Below, piece by piece: positions 25,074 through 34,170 of a stretch of 64,000 bases of DNA. Source of the stretch: Aliishimia sp963678085 (GTDB taxonomy: Bacteria > Pseudomonadota > Alphaproteobacteria > Rhodobacterales > Rhodobacteraceae); the NCBI GenBank assembly GCA_963678085.1, contig OY782680.1:62001-126000 (forward strand), written 5' to 3'. Under the pieces are notes generated by a model. The model was given only the letters and a program-made list of their open reading frames with translations, did no database searches and was not told the origin of the DNA. Both the position numbers and the translations under genes were made by a program. The first letter of the stretch is position 1. Every line of letters starts with the position of its first letter.

Positions 25074-26075
25074 ATGGGTGAAGCGGTTGCAATGGCTGAG
25101 ATTTGGCGCGGGCCATTCTTAGAAAGCACGCATTTGGGCCATGCTGTGGTGTGTGATGCGGGCGGCGAGATCCTGCACGCCTGGGGGAATCCTGATCTGC
25201 TGGTGCTGCCGCGTTCCTCGGGCAAAATGATTCAGGCGCTTCCTTTGATCGAATCTGGTGCGGCTGCGGCCTATGAGCTGAAAGCGCCGCATCTGGCCCT
25301 GGCCTGCGCCTCGCATTCCGGTGAAAGGTTTCACGTGAAGCGTGTCACCAACTGGCTGGCGCATATTGGCCTCCCTGAGACCTGTCTGCATTGCGGGCCG
25401 ACCCCACCTTTGGGAGAGGGCGCGCGCGAAGAGCTTTACCGCGCGGGTGGCACTGTCTCACCCCTACATAGCGATTGTTCGGGCAAACATGCGGGTTTTT
25501 TATCTGTTGCGCAGCATATAGGGGCGGGACCAGACTATCTGGACCCCAATCACCCGGTGCAAAAGCAAGTGCTTGAGGCGTGGGAGCGTATGACCGGCGA
25601 GGCAACCGCCGGGTTCGCGATTGATGGATGCTCTGCGCCCAACCATGCCAGCCGCCTATGCCGAATTGCAGCGGCCATGGCGGGGTTTGCTGGCGCGAAA
25701 GAAAGCACAGCCCAGGCAACACTGGTGCAAGCCATGATGGCCCATCCCGAATTGGTAGCCGGAACAGATCGCAGCTGCACCGAGCTAATGCGCGCCTGTG
25801 ATGGGGGCGCGGCGCTTAAGGCGGGGGCCGAAGGGTTTTATGTGGGGATCCTACCGGAGAAGAAGCTGGGCATTGCGCTAAAAATCGCTGATGGCAATGG
25901 GCGCGCCGCAGAGACGGCCATGGCCGGGCTCTTGATCAAATTCGGCGTGCTGGACCCGATGCACCCTATGGCGATTAAATACACCAACGGGCCCATGCAT
26001 AATTTCGCAGGACACCATATCGGCTATAAACGCCTCGCCCCGCCCCTGGTTCAATCGAACACCGCGGCGATTTGA
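25074..26075 (+). CDS. Asparaginase (rhizobial/class 3 type)
   Basis: 333 residues from ATG 25074, preceded by GGGGAAAG; a slightly later ATG at 25092 is also possible. The sequence matches the thermolabile, type-III-like asparaginase family of alphaproteobacteria (serine beta-lactamase-like fold). LVLPRSSGKMIQALPLI carries the Ser-Ser-Gly-Lys nucleophile motif near residue 48, LACASHSGE is near residue 77, and CSGKHAGFL with its catalytic serine and lysine lies near residue 137. It hydrolyses L-asparagine to aspartate and ammonia. The last 25 bp overlap the end of the convergent gene at 26051. Confidence 0.85.
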   Translation: MGEAVAMAEIWRGPFLESTHLGHAVVCDAGGEILHAWGNPDLLVLPRSSGKMIQALPLIESGAAAAYELKAPHLALACASHSGERFHVKRVTNWLAHIGLPETCLHCGPTPPLGEGAREELYRAGGTVSPLHSDCSGKHAGFLSVAQHIGAGPDYLDPNHPVQKQVLEAWERMTGEATAGFAIDGCSAPNHASRLCRIAAAMAGFAGAKESTAQATLVQAMMAHPELVAGTDRSCTELMRACDGGAALKAGAEGFYVGILPEKKLGIALKIADGNGRAAETAMAGLLIKFGVLDPMHPMAIKYTNGPMHNFAGHHIGYKRLAPPLVQSNTAAI

Positions 26076-26929
26076 TCGACGTCAACACCCTCTTTGATTT
26101 CGCGCAAGCGTGCATAGGTCAGCGCGACGGATATGGCACCAAAGGATGCTGCGAAGACAAACACCACAATTGCAAGGGCGATTGTAATGATATCGCCTAA
26201 TGTAGTGTTTTGGAGCCCTATTACGGGGCCTAACAGCTCCGAGAGTATACCCAATGCAAATAAAACGACAAAACTAACGATCGACAGTAACAGAGAGAGC
26301 CCAACAATTGGCCAGCGATAGTCTCGGGTAAGTTTGAAACTCCGCCCGACGCAGCGAAGCCCGCTCTTTTCCACAACGCAAGCTGGAACCATGACATAAA
26401 CGGTTGCATAGGCCCAAAGCGGAGCGGTCAGGAAAACTACAAAAAACAACAAAGGGCCGATCAGAGGGACGAAGGCAACTACGATAAGAGTGATGAACAT
26501 CCCAACAAAAAACACGATAACCAATCCGATGAAACTTAGGGTAATCGGGATCACGGCAGGCAAAGCGAGTTTAACGTAGCTCCAGATTGGATTGCGACGC
26601 CCTAATTTCACATCATAACTAAAGGAGGACACGAGCGCAGCGATAAACACGAAGGGGAACAGATAGGCCATGGCACCCCCAGCAATGGTAATCGCAATAA
26701 ATACAAAACTGAATGTGGACAAAGTGGGTCCGTTCGCAAGGTCTTCAATTCCTACTCCAACCATGCCAACAATGATCGCGAAAAATATACCGAAAACGAT
26801 CGCACTGCCGAACATGCCAATGAGGCCTAAAACCATCAACCTGAGAAAGTTTGAGAAGAGGATCGAAAAGGTGTCAGAAATAATCGCTCCAACCCCAAGC
26901 GGTTGTTTTTGAAATGCTATTTCTGCCAT
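26051..26929 (-). CDS. Hypothetical multi-pass membrane protein, copy 2 of a tandem pair
   Basis: 292 residues from ATG 26929 (MAEIAFQKQPLGVGAIIS). About six membrane segments alternate with short loops, for example PAVIPITLSFIGLVIVFFVG and PLLFFVVFLTAPLWAYATVY. The C-terminal LTYARLREIKEGVDVDQIAA motif is shared with the upstream paralog at 27008-27802. The same architecture resembles the membrane domain found in glycerophosphoryl diester phosphodiesterase-associated proteins (DUF7847-like); no catalytic residues are seen. Its stop codon lies inside the convergent asparaginase gene (25-bp overlap). Confidence 0.7.
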   Translation of the reverse strand: MAEIAFQKQPLGVGAIISDTFSILFSNFLRLMVLGLIGMFGSAIVFGIFFAIIVGMVGVGIEDLANGPTLSTFSFVFIAITIAGGAMAYLFPFVFIAALVSSFSYDVKLGRRNPIWSYVKLALPAVIPITLSFIGLVIVFFVGMFITLIVVAFVPLIGPLLFFVVFLTAPLWAYATVYVMVPACVVEKSGLRCVGRSFKLTRDYRWPIVGLSLLLSIVSFVVLFALGILSELLGPVIGLQNTTLGDIITIALAIVVFVFAASFGAISVALTYARLREIKEGVDVDQIAAVFD

Positions 26930-26973
26930 GATGCTCAGATCCTTTTGTTGCCATACCCGCTTAGCGGGCGGTG

Positions 26974-26998
26974 AAAGGCCCACGCGACGTGGGCCCTT
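26974..26998 (-). terminator. Hairpin between the tandem membrane-protein genes
   Basis: GGCCCACG (26977-26984) and CGTGGGCC (26988-26995) form an 8-bp stem with a 3-nt loop; AAA and CTT flank it. It lies 10 bp after the stop of the upstream paralog (27008) and could reduce read-through into the second copy. Only a weak U-tract follows. Confidence 0.45.
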
Positions 26999-27007
26999 CC
27001 AGTTATG

Positions 27008-27802
27008 TTAGTCAAATACCGCCGCGATTTGATCGACATCAACGCCGTCTTTGATTTCCCGCAGCCGCGCGTAGGTTAGGGCAACGGCAATGGCTGGGAT
27101 CGCATAGGCAATACCAGTTAATGCTGAGTAAAGTGCGCCAAATATGATCATACCAATGAGCCCGAGACCTGCCATAGCCGTATAGCCAACAACTCCAACG
27201 ATAAGACCTGCAACCAAACTAATCGCGGTCATCACGATCATCATGACGACATACAGCCCAACGATCGGCCAGCGGTATTCTTTCGTCAAGTCTGCACTGC
27301 GAGACAGAGACCCAAAGCCCCCCTTTTCGATAAGGCAAATGGGAACGAAAACATAAAAGACCGCAGCGACCCAAAGCGCGCCAATACCTAACGCAAGAGC
27401 GCCGAGCATTGCCAAGACATAGGCAACGATAGACAAAATGATGATCGGAAAAATCGCAGACATAGCTGTTGCGATATATGTCCCGATTGAGTTTTGGCGC
27501 CCGAGCTTTGCATCATAGGCAAGCATAACCAGAATTCCGGTGACCAAGCCATAAATTACGACTCCCAAGACCATGGAGGCTATTGCACCTATGACCAATG
27601 CTGTCGGGTCTTCGGTTGTTGCTTCGCCAACTCCGATTGCCACCTCGAATCCGAGGAACAACGAATTGACAATCAACCCGGCAGCAGAGCTCAGAAAGCC
27701 GATGATCAGCACTTTGACAAAGTTTGAGGTGAAAACCGAGAAGGTTTCAGAGATTAGGGCGCCGACCCCAAGCGGTTGTTTTGGTAGGATGTCGTCTGAC
27801 AT
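27008..27802 (-). CDS. Hypothetical multi-pass membrane protein, copy 1 of a tandem pair
   Basis: 264 residues. It begins MSDDILPKQPLGVGALISET, nearly identical in pattern to the start of the next gene, and ends LTYARLREIKDGVDVDQIAA. About six membrane helices. The middle region is less conserved between the two copies, so the duplication is old. No enzymatic motif. The gene lies after the RDD gene and before copy 2 on the same strand, 114 bp from the RDD stop. Confidence 0.7.
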   Translation of the reverse strand: MSDDILPKQPLGVGALISETFSVFTSNFVKVLIIGFLSSAAGLIVNSLFLGFEVAIGVGEATTEDPTALVIGAIASMVLGVVIYGLVTGILVMLAYDAKLGRQNSIGTYIATAMSAIFPIIILSIVAYVLAMLGALALGIGALWVAAVFYVFVPICLIEKGGFGSLSRSADLTKEYRWPIVGLYVVMMIVMTAISLVAGLIVGVVGYTAMAGLGLIGMIIFGALYSALTGIAYAIPAIAVALTYARLREIKDGVDVDQIAAVFD

Positions 27803-27916
27803 GAGGTGTATTCCTTATTCCGGTTTGATGCGCCTCGATAAGATGCCATCTGCTTGGCTGCGACAAGTTGTTCTTTGGGGCAGGCCGGGAACCGGGCAGG
27901 CTTTGTGGCAAAATGC

Positions 27917-28846
27917 TCACGAGCCCGTTTCGTCGCGGTGGAATTTATCCGTGCGCCGGTCGCCAAAGATTTGCCGTTGCTCCAGATAGGCGCGCTGAGC
28001 TTTGTAAAAGGCGCTCAGAAAGGCGAGATGGTCCGCCCGTTTCACCGCATCTGCATAGCCGATCTTTTTGCGAACACGTTCCACAATCGCGGCGAGCGTT
28101 TCGGCACTGCGTTTGTATTGCGCTTGGTCCATGTCGCGCTCTTGTGCGCGCAAAAAGCTCTCGAGCGTCTGCAATTCAAAGCGACCGTAGTGATCAAGCT
28201 GATAGGCCTGGAAAGTGAATTTGGTGGTCGAGGTGGTTTTTGCTGAGCTGCTTTTCGCCAGATCACTGAGCAGAATTGGATCTTGCAGGGCAACAACATG
28301 GGTGCCGGCTGCAAAATCTCCAAGGCGCATGCGATGCGGGTTCGACAGCGGGATCGCAAAGGCCATCATCACCCAAGCCATCGAGATAAGCGAGCCATAG
28401 GGAGCATCGCTATCTAGGGTCAGCAACAGCGTGCCCGGCAAAAACACCTCTGCCTCTTTCAAAATATTGCGCATCACCAGCGCATGTGTGGTTAGCGGCC
28501 CACCACGATGCGCCACCACGCGGATTTTCACAAAGCGTTTGCCCAGCGTCTGCCCGTTCCAGATTAGCTCTGTCACGATGTAATAGGGAATACGGATGAT
28601 GAAAAAGAGCAGCACCGCCACGGCAGAAAGGCTCCAAGGATCGACCAATTCACTAAAGAAGATAATCAAAAACAGCGACAGCGCAAAGGTGCTGGTCAGC
28701 AGAACATCGGTAATTTGCGCCCCCAGGCGCGCGCCGATCCCGGCAATGGGCAGGTTCAGTTCGATGCCTTCGGGGGCCATAACGCGGCTTGCGTTTCTGC
28801 GTCTTTGCGCGCGGCGCTCCTTGCGAGACGGGGCTGCGGCGGTCAT
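27917..28846 (-). CDS. RDD family membrane protein
   Basis: 309 residues from ATG 28846 (MTAAAPSRKERRAQ), which overlaps the stop of the SpoIIM-like gene by 4 nt; the longer frame is not supported. The RDD domain is the ELNLPIAGIGARLGAQITDV part near residues 27-46 (RLGAQITD, the RxxAxxxD core) with following helices (ALSLFLIIFF, ALVMRNILKEAEVFLPG). The protein has a C-terminal soluble tail of about 130 residues that is acidic and lysine-rich, with coiled-coil character. RDD proteins are typical of the MoxR-DUF58 gene cluster and some act in ion or osmotic homeostasis. This is the last clear member of that operon. Confidence 0.85.
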   Translation of the reverse strand: MTAAAPSRKERRAQRRRNASRVMAPEGIELNLPIAGIGARLGAQITDVLLTSTFALSLFLIIFFSELVDPWSLSAVAVLLFFIIRIPYYIVTELIWNGQTLGKRFVKIRVVAHRGGPLTTHALVMRNILKEAEVFLPGTLLLTLDSDAPYGSLISMAWVMMAFAIPLSNPHRMRLGDFAAGTHVVALQDPILLSDLAKSSSAKTTSTTKFTFQAYQLDHYGRFELQTLESFLRAQERDMDQAQYKRSAETLAAIVERVRKKIGYADAVKRADHLAFLSAFYKAQRAYLEQRQIFGDRRTDKFHRDETGS

Positions 28847-29841
28847 GATTGCTCTCTCCCCGCAAAGAGGAACCAAGCCAGCCAAAGCGCCCCAACGCCC
28901 CAGCCAATCACATAGCGCATGGTCATATCCTGCACGAGCTGGCGGAAAAAGCCTTCCAGAATGGCCGCTACAACCAGCATAATGGCCGCAATCAGTGCTA
29001 GTTTCAGCGCATCTTGGCCTGCATGGCGCAGCGCCTCGCCGCGCCTGCGTTGACCAGGGAACAGCACCGCGCTCCCGAGTTGCAGCCCACCGGCACAAGC
29101 GATGCAAATGGCCGACAGCTCTGTGACCCCATGGATTGACAGCCAGCCGCCAATATCCCAGCCCAGCCCCCGATCCACATGCAGCGCCACAAAGGCCCCC
29201 AACGAAAGCCCATTGTAAAATGTGAGCATCGCCGCAGGCGCGCAGGCAAAAAGCCCAAGCCCAAAGACGAAAATCGCAATGCGGGTGTTGTGAGAAAACA
29301 GGAACGTGGCAAAGGCCCCGAGCCCCTCGACTTCAGGGTCCTCATCATAGATCACACTGCGCAGATAGGCGGTCGAGGCATCCGGTCCGCGCCCATTTGC
29401 CATCCCGCTGGGCATAAACACATGATACCAGTCAGAGGCTTCGAAATAGAGCAGATACCCCACCAAAACCCCAAGCCCCATGCAGGCAAAGCCGAAAAAG
29501 AGAAATTTCCAGGACCGGCGCATGGCCTGCGGGGCACTTTGCGTGAAAAACCGCGCGAAAATACCGCCCAAGCGCTCTTGCTGAGCGTAAACGCAAAGAT
29601 AGGCCCGCGCAGCAAGGGTTTCCAGATAGGCCAGCAGCGCCTTATCCAGCGAGATTTCCCGCGCAATTGCAAGAGAGGTCGTGGCCTGGCGGTAAAGCGA
29701 CGCCAGATCACGCGCCTCTGCAAAATCAAGCGTTTGAACCCCACGTTTTTCAACCCGCAAGACAAGGGTTTCCAGGCGCTGCCAATCGGCCTCGCGCTCT
29801 TGGCGAAACCGGGCGGAACGGATCAATGTGCCCTCTTCCAT
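28843..29841 (-). CDS. Stage II sporulation protein M (SpoIIM)-like membrane protein
   Basis: 332 residues from ATG 29841, which shares one base with the stop of the DUF58 gene (TGATG). The soluble helical N-terminus (residues 1-105, LYRQATTSLAIAREISLDKA) is followed by five or so membrane helices. NGLSLGAFVALHVDRG and GWLSIHGVTELSAICIA in the last third are typical of the SpoIIM/DUF95 family. The family appears in many non-spore formers within MoxR clusters. Function unknown, probably a membrane-remodelling or structural part of the cluster. Confidence 0.87.
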   Translation of the reverse strand: MEEGTLIRSARFRQEREADWQRLETLVLRVEKRGVQTLDFAEARDLASLYRQATTSLAIAREISLDKALLAYLETLAARAYLCVYAQQERLGGIFARFFTQSAPQAMRRSWKFLFFGFACMGLGVLVGYLLYFEASDWYHVFMPSGMANGRGPDASTAYLRSVIYDEDPEVEGLGAFATFLFSHNTRIAIFVFGLGLFACAPAAMLTFYNGLSLGAFVALHVDRGLGWDIGGWLSIHGVTELSAICIACAGGLQLGSAVLFPGQRRRGEALRHAGQDALKLALIAAIMLVVAAILEGFFRQLVQDMTMRYVIGWGVGALWLAWFLFAGREQS

Positions 29842-31100
29842 CAAATCAGCTCCCGTTCTTTGATGTCGAGATAGGTCGAAATAAGCCGCCCTGTCACCTG
29901 GCCGGGGCTGGCGTCGATCACACTCACGCCCATGCGCCCAAGCCGCTCTAGCACCAGACGCCGCTCAGCCGCCGAGCCATTCGCGGCCACCATCAACGCA
30001 GCATCACTTAAGGAATGGGGCGCAGCGTTCAGGCGGTCCTCCAATTCAGGATCGCGGATCGCCACAAAGACAATCAAATGCCGCTTGATCAAAATGGCGA
30101 TATTTTCCAGCAGCAGCTCGGCCGATGTCGTGTCAACAAAATCCGTAAAGATGATGATCAAGCTGCGCTTTGGGGTGCGGGCGTTCAGCTCAGTCAGGGC
30201 CAGCGTGTGATTGGTTTCGCGCGGCACGTAATCCAGTTCTGCCGCCCAGCTGCGCATGCGCAAAAAGGCGCTGCGACCCGCAATCGGGCTGGCAAAGGTG
30301 CGCGGCTTCACATCATAGGCGAAATGCCCAACCTGATCTCCACCCAAAACCGCTGCCCAAGCAGTGGCCAGCCCAGCCGTGACCGCATGGTCGATCTTGG
30401 CCAGACCTGCGATCCGCTCACGCATCAAAAATCCGGTGTCAATGGCGAGGATCACTTGGTGATTGCGCTCGGCGCGCAGCTCTTTGGCAAGCAGAACGCG
30501 ATTGCGGGCAGAGCGTTTCCAGTCGATGGACTTCACATCCATTCCGGTCACAAATTCGCGCAGCTGGTGGAACTCGGAACCCTCGCCAATGGCGCGGTTC
30601 TCCTTGATCCCAATCATGGAGCTTTCCACCTGGGTTGTCAGAATACCGGATTGCACCAAGCGAATATTGGGCACGATGCGGATTTCGGCCCCAAGCGGGA
30701 CTTTGGGCACGAACTCAAAAAGTCCCAGTTTCGAGGGCCAGAGCAACCACAGATAGGGTAAATTCCATGTTCCGCGCTCAGAGGCCTGCAACTCTAGGAC
30801 GATCTCGCCGCCCATGAACCCCACCTCATTTGGTCCAATGATCCCGTCCGGCCAATCAAACCGGGCCAGCTGACCAGGCAGCGCGCTGTCATCGCGGAGC
30901 TGTAGCTTAAAGCTCTCGCCAACAAAGACCTCAACCGGGGCATCAACCGCGAGCGCTGTGCCGCGTCGCAAAGACAGCAGCACATCGCCAACGCAAACCA
31001 CCGCGAGAAGCGCCCAAGGCAGCAAGGGCACAATCCCACTGGCGCGCCCGATGGAAACTGCGAGCACGGCAAAGACGAGGCCCGCAAAAGCCAGCGCCAA
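29841..31100 (-). CDS. DUF58 domain-containing protein
   Basis: The minimal frame is 419 residues from TTG 31100. Two membrane helices (AFAGLVFAVLAVSIGRASG, PLLPWALLAVVCVGDVLLS) are followed by a soluble part. The core DUF58 motif reads FVTGMDVKSIDWKRSARNR near residue 198, followed by a VWA-like fold with the ILAIDTGFLM and IIFTDFVDTTSA strands. An alternative start, CTG at 31124, has GGAGG 7 nt upstream, overlaps the MoxR stop as CTGA and adds a positively charged end (IRPSRRCL) before the first helix; I think that is the real one. In MoxR clusters the DUF58 protein is a partner of the AAA ATPase. Confidence 0.87.
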   Translation of the reverse strand: MALAFAGLVFAVLAVSIGRASGIVPLLPWALLAVVCVGDVLLSLRRGTALAVDAPVEVFVGESFKLQLRDDSALPGQLARFDWPDGIIGPNEVGFMGGEIVLELQASERGTWNLPYLWLLWPSKLGLFEFVPKVPLGAEIRIVPNIRLVQSGILTTQVESSMIGIKENRAIGEGSEFHQLREFVTGMDVKSIDWKRSARNRVLLAKELRAERNHQVILAIDTGFLMRERIAGLAKIDHAVTAGLATAWAAVLGGDQVGHFAYDVKPRTFASPIAGRSAFLRMRSWAAELDYVPRETNHTLALTELNARTPKRSLIIIFTDFVDTTSAELLLENIAILIKRHLIVFVAIRDPELEDRLNAAPHSLSDAALMVAANGSAAERRLVLERLGRMGVSVIDASPGQVTGRLISTYLDIKERELI

Positions 31101-31120
31101 ACATCTGCGAGACGGGCGTA

Positions 31121-32077
31121 TCAGCGCGGAGCCTCCACTTGATTAAGCAGCCCCTCAAGCACGCTATCCGAGGTGCGCCCTTCGATCTCGGCGCCGGGGC
31201 CAAGCACAATCCGGTGGCGCAGAGCGGGTACAAAGAGGGATTTGACGTCATCAGGTATAGCAAAATCGCGCCCATTCAATGCCGCCGTGGCACGCGTGGC
31301 CAGCGCCAGCGCATCAGCCGCACGGGTCGAGGCCCCATAGGCGATATCTGCACTTTCGCGCGTGGCGCGCACGAGACGCAAGATATAAGCCAGAATGTCA
31401 TCATCCAGGATAATCCCATCAATCACCGCGCGGCATTGCGCCAAGGCGGCGGCATCGAGCACTGGCTCTAGGTTCTGGGTCTCGCCCCCACGCTTTACAG
31501 GCTCTGCCGCATGTTGCTTGAGGATCGCCATCTCAATATCCTCGGTTGGGAACTCAACCAGGACTTTGAACAGGAACCGGTCAAGCTGCGCCTCTGGCAG
31601 CGGATAGGTGCCTTGTTGCTCAATCGGGTTCTGAGTGGCGACCACAATGAAATCATCCCCAAGACTATAATCCGTGCCATCAATCGACACGGTTTGCTCG
31701 TTCATCGCCTGCAACAGTGCGGCTTGAGTTTTGGGCGGCGCGCGGTTGATCTCGTCGGCCAGCAGCACTTGGCTAAATACCGGACCCTTCGTCAGCGTGA
31801 AATCATTGGTCTGAAAGTTAAAAATCGAGGTCCCCAAGACATCCCCCGGCATCAGATCCGGGGTGAATTGGATGCGCCCAAACTCAAGGCTAAGCGAGGC
31901 GGCAAAGCTGCGCACTGCCAAGGTTTTGGCGCTTCCGGGCGGGCCTTCTAGCAGCACATGGCCGCGCGCGAACAGTGCTGTGATCAGCAGATCAACCACC
32001 TCTTCCTGGCCCAAAACGGTCTTGCCAATCTCTGCCCGGAGCCGGTCGGCCTGGGCGCTAAGCTCTTCAAGTGTCAT
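31121..32077 (-). CDS. MoxR-family AAA+ ATPase
   Basis: 318 residues from ATG 32077. The Walker A motif is LLEGPPGSAKTLAVRSFA near residue 38, Walker B is LLADEINRAPPKTQAALLQ near residue 105, sensor 1 is VATQNPIEQQGTYPLPEAQ near residue 150, and an arginine finger is present in the QLDRFLF motif. MoxR ATPases act as chaperones, often for metal or cofactor insertion and membrane complexes, together with DUF58/VWA partners. The start overlaps the end of the DUF4350 gene by 11 bp. The ATPase is the fourth member from the membrane end of this operon. Confidence 0.93.
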   Translation of the reverse strand: MTLEELSAQADRLRAEIGKTVLGQEEVVDLLITALFARGHVLLEGPPGSAKTLAVRSFAASLSLEFGRIQFTPDLMPGDVLGTSIFNFQTNDFTLTKGPVFSQVLLADEINRAPPKTQAALLQAMNEQTVSIDGTDYSLGDDFIVVATQNPIEQQGTYPLPEAQLDRFLFKVLVEFPTEDIEMAILKQHAAEPVKRGGETQNLEPVLDAAALAQCRAVIDGIILDDDILAYILRLVRATRESADIAYGASTRAADALALATRATAALNGRDFAIPDDVKSLFVPALRHRIVLGPGAEIEGRTSDSVLEGLLNQVEAPR

Positions 32078-33347
32078 CAATGATCCGCTCCAAAACTTTG
32101 TCTAAGTCGTCAATCGCACTCATCGCCTGCCGGGGGGCAGCCGCGCTTGGTAGGGTGTCGATGGCGTGCAAAACCTCATCCAAGGGCATCGCAAATTCGG
32201 GGTAGCGCCGCTCTACAAAGGCGAGGAATTTCTCACGCCGCGCATATTCACGGGCATGGGTGGCCCCAAAAAGCTTAACCGCCACCGTGGAAAGCCGCGC
32301 CTGTGCATAATCCTGCGCCAATGCGCCCGCCTTGCCGGTAAGCAACATCAGCCGGGCACGCGCCGTAATCGCACCGACTTTACTCACATCTTCGCTTTGC
32401 TCAGGTTTCATCGCCGGGCCAAAGCGCAGCCCCGCCCGCCACAGAACGAACATAAACGCAGCGCCAAGCGCGACCCAAATCACAGTGAAGGGGGGCCCAA
32501 AGAACCGCATGAAATCGGCCCAGCTGCGCTCTCGGGTGGAGCGGCGCATCTCGCGGGCCAGCCAGTTTTCAGTGCTATAATCCACCACCACATCCTTGCC
32601 GCGCGTGTATTCTTTGATCAGATCACGAACAATCACAGCATTTTCGCCAAGGGACAGGCCATGGTTGCTCATCAAATCGGGATCGGACAGGAGCAAAATC
32701 GTGCCATATTCTGAGCGACACTCCCCAAGCACCATCGCCTCGGCCGTGCCAACCAATGGGGTACACCCCGACGCGCGCATGTGCTGTGAGGCGTAGATAA
32801 CCGCAGTTTGACCGTCCTCAGCGGGGTATTCGGTAAATGGTTTTGCACCATAGCCCAAACTAACATCACGATCCAAGATCTGCTCTGCGAGCCGCTCCAC
32901 CCGCTGCGTTTCCACCATCAGCGCTGGGTGGGCAAGCTTTGTCAGCCGCATCCCGCTGCGCCATTTGGGCAAAACAACCAGCACCATCGTCGGCATCATT
33001 TCGATTTTTCCGGCGATTGGCCTATAGGTCAGATCATATTCATCTTGTTGAAAAATAAAATCTTCCTGGGTCTTTGCCGGGACGCGATCTTTGTCCAGCT
33101 CGGTATCAAAGAGCGGCACAACCAAAAGCCCGATCTCGGAGGCCGCCAAAGACCAACCGCCCGAAAAACTGCGCGCATTTTGCCCCTCGGAATTGAGCCA
33201 AACTGTGAGCCCCTCAAACCCGCTCGCCCCGTTGCGCAGCCCGGTTTGCCGTTGAGAGAAGAAATAGGACATAGCGACCAGCGCAGTGATAACCACCACG
33301 CCGATCAGGATCGCCTCTCCGCCGAATTTGCCGCGCTCTTCATTCAT
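32067..33347 (-). CDS. DUF4350 domain-containing protein
   Basis: 426 residues from ATG 33347 (MNEERGKFGGEAIL), overlapping the DUF4129 stop by 4 nt. The first helix (AILIGVVVITALVAMSYF) is followed by an extracytoplasmic domain with a GLTVWLNSEGQNARSF-like segment that matches DUF4350. A second helix is at about residues 285-303 (FTVIWVALGAAFMFVLWR), and a C-terminal cytoplasmic helical part follows. Domains of this type are found with MoxR and DUF4129; their function is unknown. Confidence 0.85.
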   Translation of the reverse strand: MNEERGKFGGEAILIGVVVITALVAMSYFFSQRQTGLRNGASGFEGLTVWLNSEGQNARSFSGGWSLAASEIGLLVVPLFDTELDKDRVPAKTQEDFIFQQDEYDLTYRPIAGKIEMMPTMVLVVLPKWRSGMRLTKLAHPALMVETQRVERLAEQILDRDVSLGYGAKPFTEYPAEDGQTAVIYASQHMRASGCTPLVGTAEAMVLGECRSEYGTILLLSDPDLMSNHGLSLGENAVIVRDLIKEYTRGKDVVVDYSTENWLAREMRRSTRERSWADFMRFFGPPFTVIWVALGAAFMFVLWRAGLRFGPAMKPEQSEDVSKVGAITARARLMLLTGKAGALAQDYAQARLSTVAVKLFGATHAREYARREKFLAFVERRYPEFAMPLDEVLHAIDTLPSAAAPRQAMSAIDDLDKVLERIIDDT

Positions 33348-34063
33348 CCGTTGCGCGTCCAAATTGGGGTGATATCACTCACGATGCCTTGAAATTCATC
33401 CTCATTGATATGGCGTCCGCCAAATTGCACCAGCTCGGCGCGCATCACGAGACCTTGCAAAGCGCTTCGGTCCGGGTGGCTGCGTGGCACACGGCGCAGC
33501 GTATCGCGAGCGGTCCAACTTTTGTGCAGCAACACGCCTTGTGCCCCGACGATTCGCGCAAGCAACCCATGACAGAGCGCCACCAGCGCCTCTTCGCGAT
33601 TTCTCATATCCAGGATGGCTTGCAGCCCCTTGGGATGCGCCACCACCCCTTGCGTTTTAACCTTGCCACGGTGAGATTTCGCATCTTGCGGCGTGCTGGA
33701 AAACGAAACCGAGACGTTGCCGGAAAACCGAACCATAAGATAAAGCACACCGGCTAAGATCAGAGCAGAGATCACTATGGTGCTCCAGCGTACGGTATCG
33801 TTGCTTACCGTTTCACGTTCTTCATCCTCGCGCTCCACCCGCTCCTTTGGGGGTGGGGGTTTGCGATCGGTTCGCAGGGTTGGTGGTGGGCGCGTTGGGT
33901 CGAAATAGCCAACTTGCCGGTCAATTCCGCGCATTCGGGTCGCCTTGAGATAGGCCTCACCCGAAGGGGTGACCTGCAATCCGTCAAGTTTGGCAGGCTC
34001 CGCCAGGGCCCCAATGGGCAGCGCCCAAATAACCAAACAAAAGATCAAACGAATACGCACCAT
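33344..34063 (-). CDS. DUF4129 domain-containing exported/membrane protein
   Basis: 239 residues from ATG 34063 (MVRIRLIFCLVIWAL). A signal peptide with cleavage near GALAE precedes a proline- and charge-rich stalk (PPPPKERVEREDEERE) and one membrane helix at about residues 106-125. The C-terminal cytoplasmic DUF4129-type domain ends with the SALQGLVMRAELVQFGGRHI segment. It is the first gene of the DUF4129-DUF4350-MoxR-DUF58-SpoIIM-RDD operon and is divergent from mutL; no strong promoter could be read for it. Confidence 0.78.
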   Translation of the reverse strand: MVRIRLIFCLVIWALPIGALAEPAKLDGLQVTPSGEAYLKATRMRGIDRQVGYFDPTRPPPTLRTDRKPPPPKERVEREDEERETVSNDTVRWSTIVISALILAGVLYLMVRFSGNVSVSFSSTPQDAKSHRGKVKTQGVVAHPKGLQAILDMRNREEALVALCHGLLARIVGAQGVLLHKSWTARDTLRRVPRSHPDRSALQGLVMRAELVQFGGRHINEDEFQGIVSDITPIWTRNG

Positions 34064-34111
34064 AACACACAACTGCTAGCGGGCGGCGCGGGCGAGTTCA
34101 ACGTCTAATTT

Positions 34112-34142
34112 TTGACATAATTAACACAAGGTTCTTTTTAAT
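34112..34142 (+). promoter_or_regulatory. Candidate sigma70-type promoter for mutL
   Basis: TTGACA at 34112-34117 is followed, after a 19-bp spacer, by TTTAAT at 34137-34142. The mutL start is 28 bp further on. The spacing is longer than the ideal 17 bp; a 17-bp alternative would use TTTTTA at 34135-34140. The region also contains the upstream ends of the divergent operon. Confidence 0.35.
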
Positions 34143-34170
34143 CACAGCGGGTTCTGCTAGATTTCGTGGG

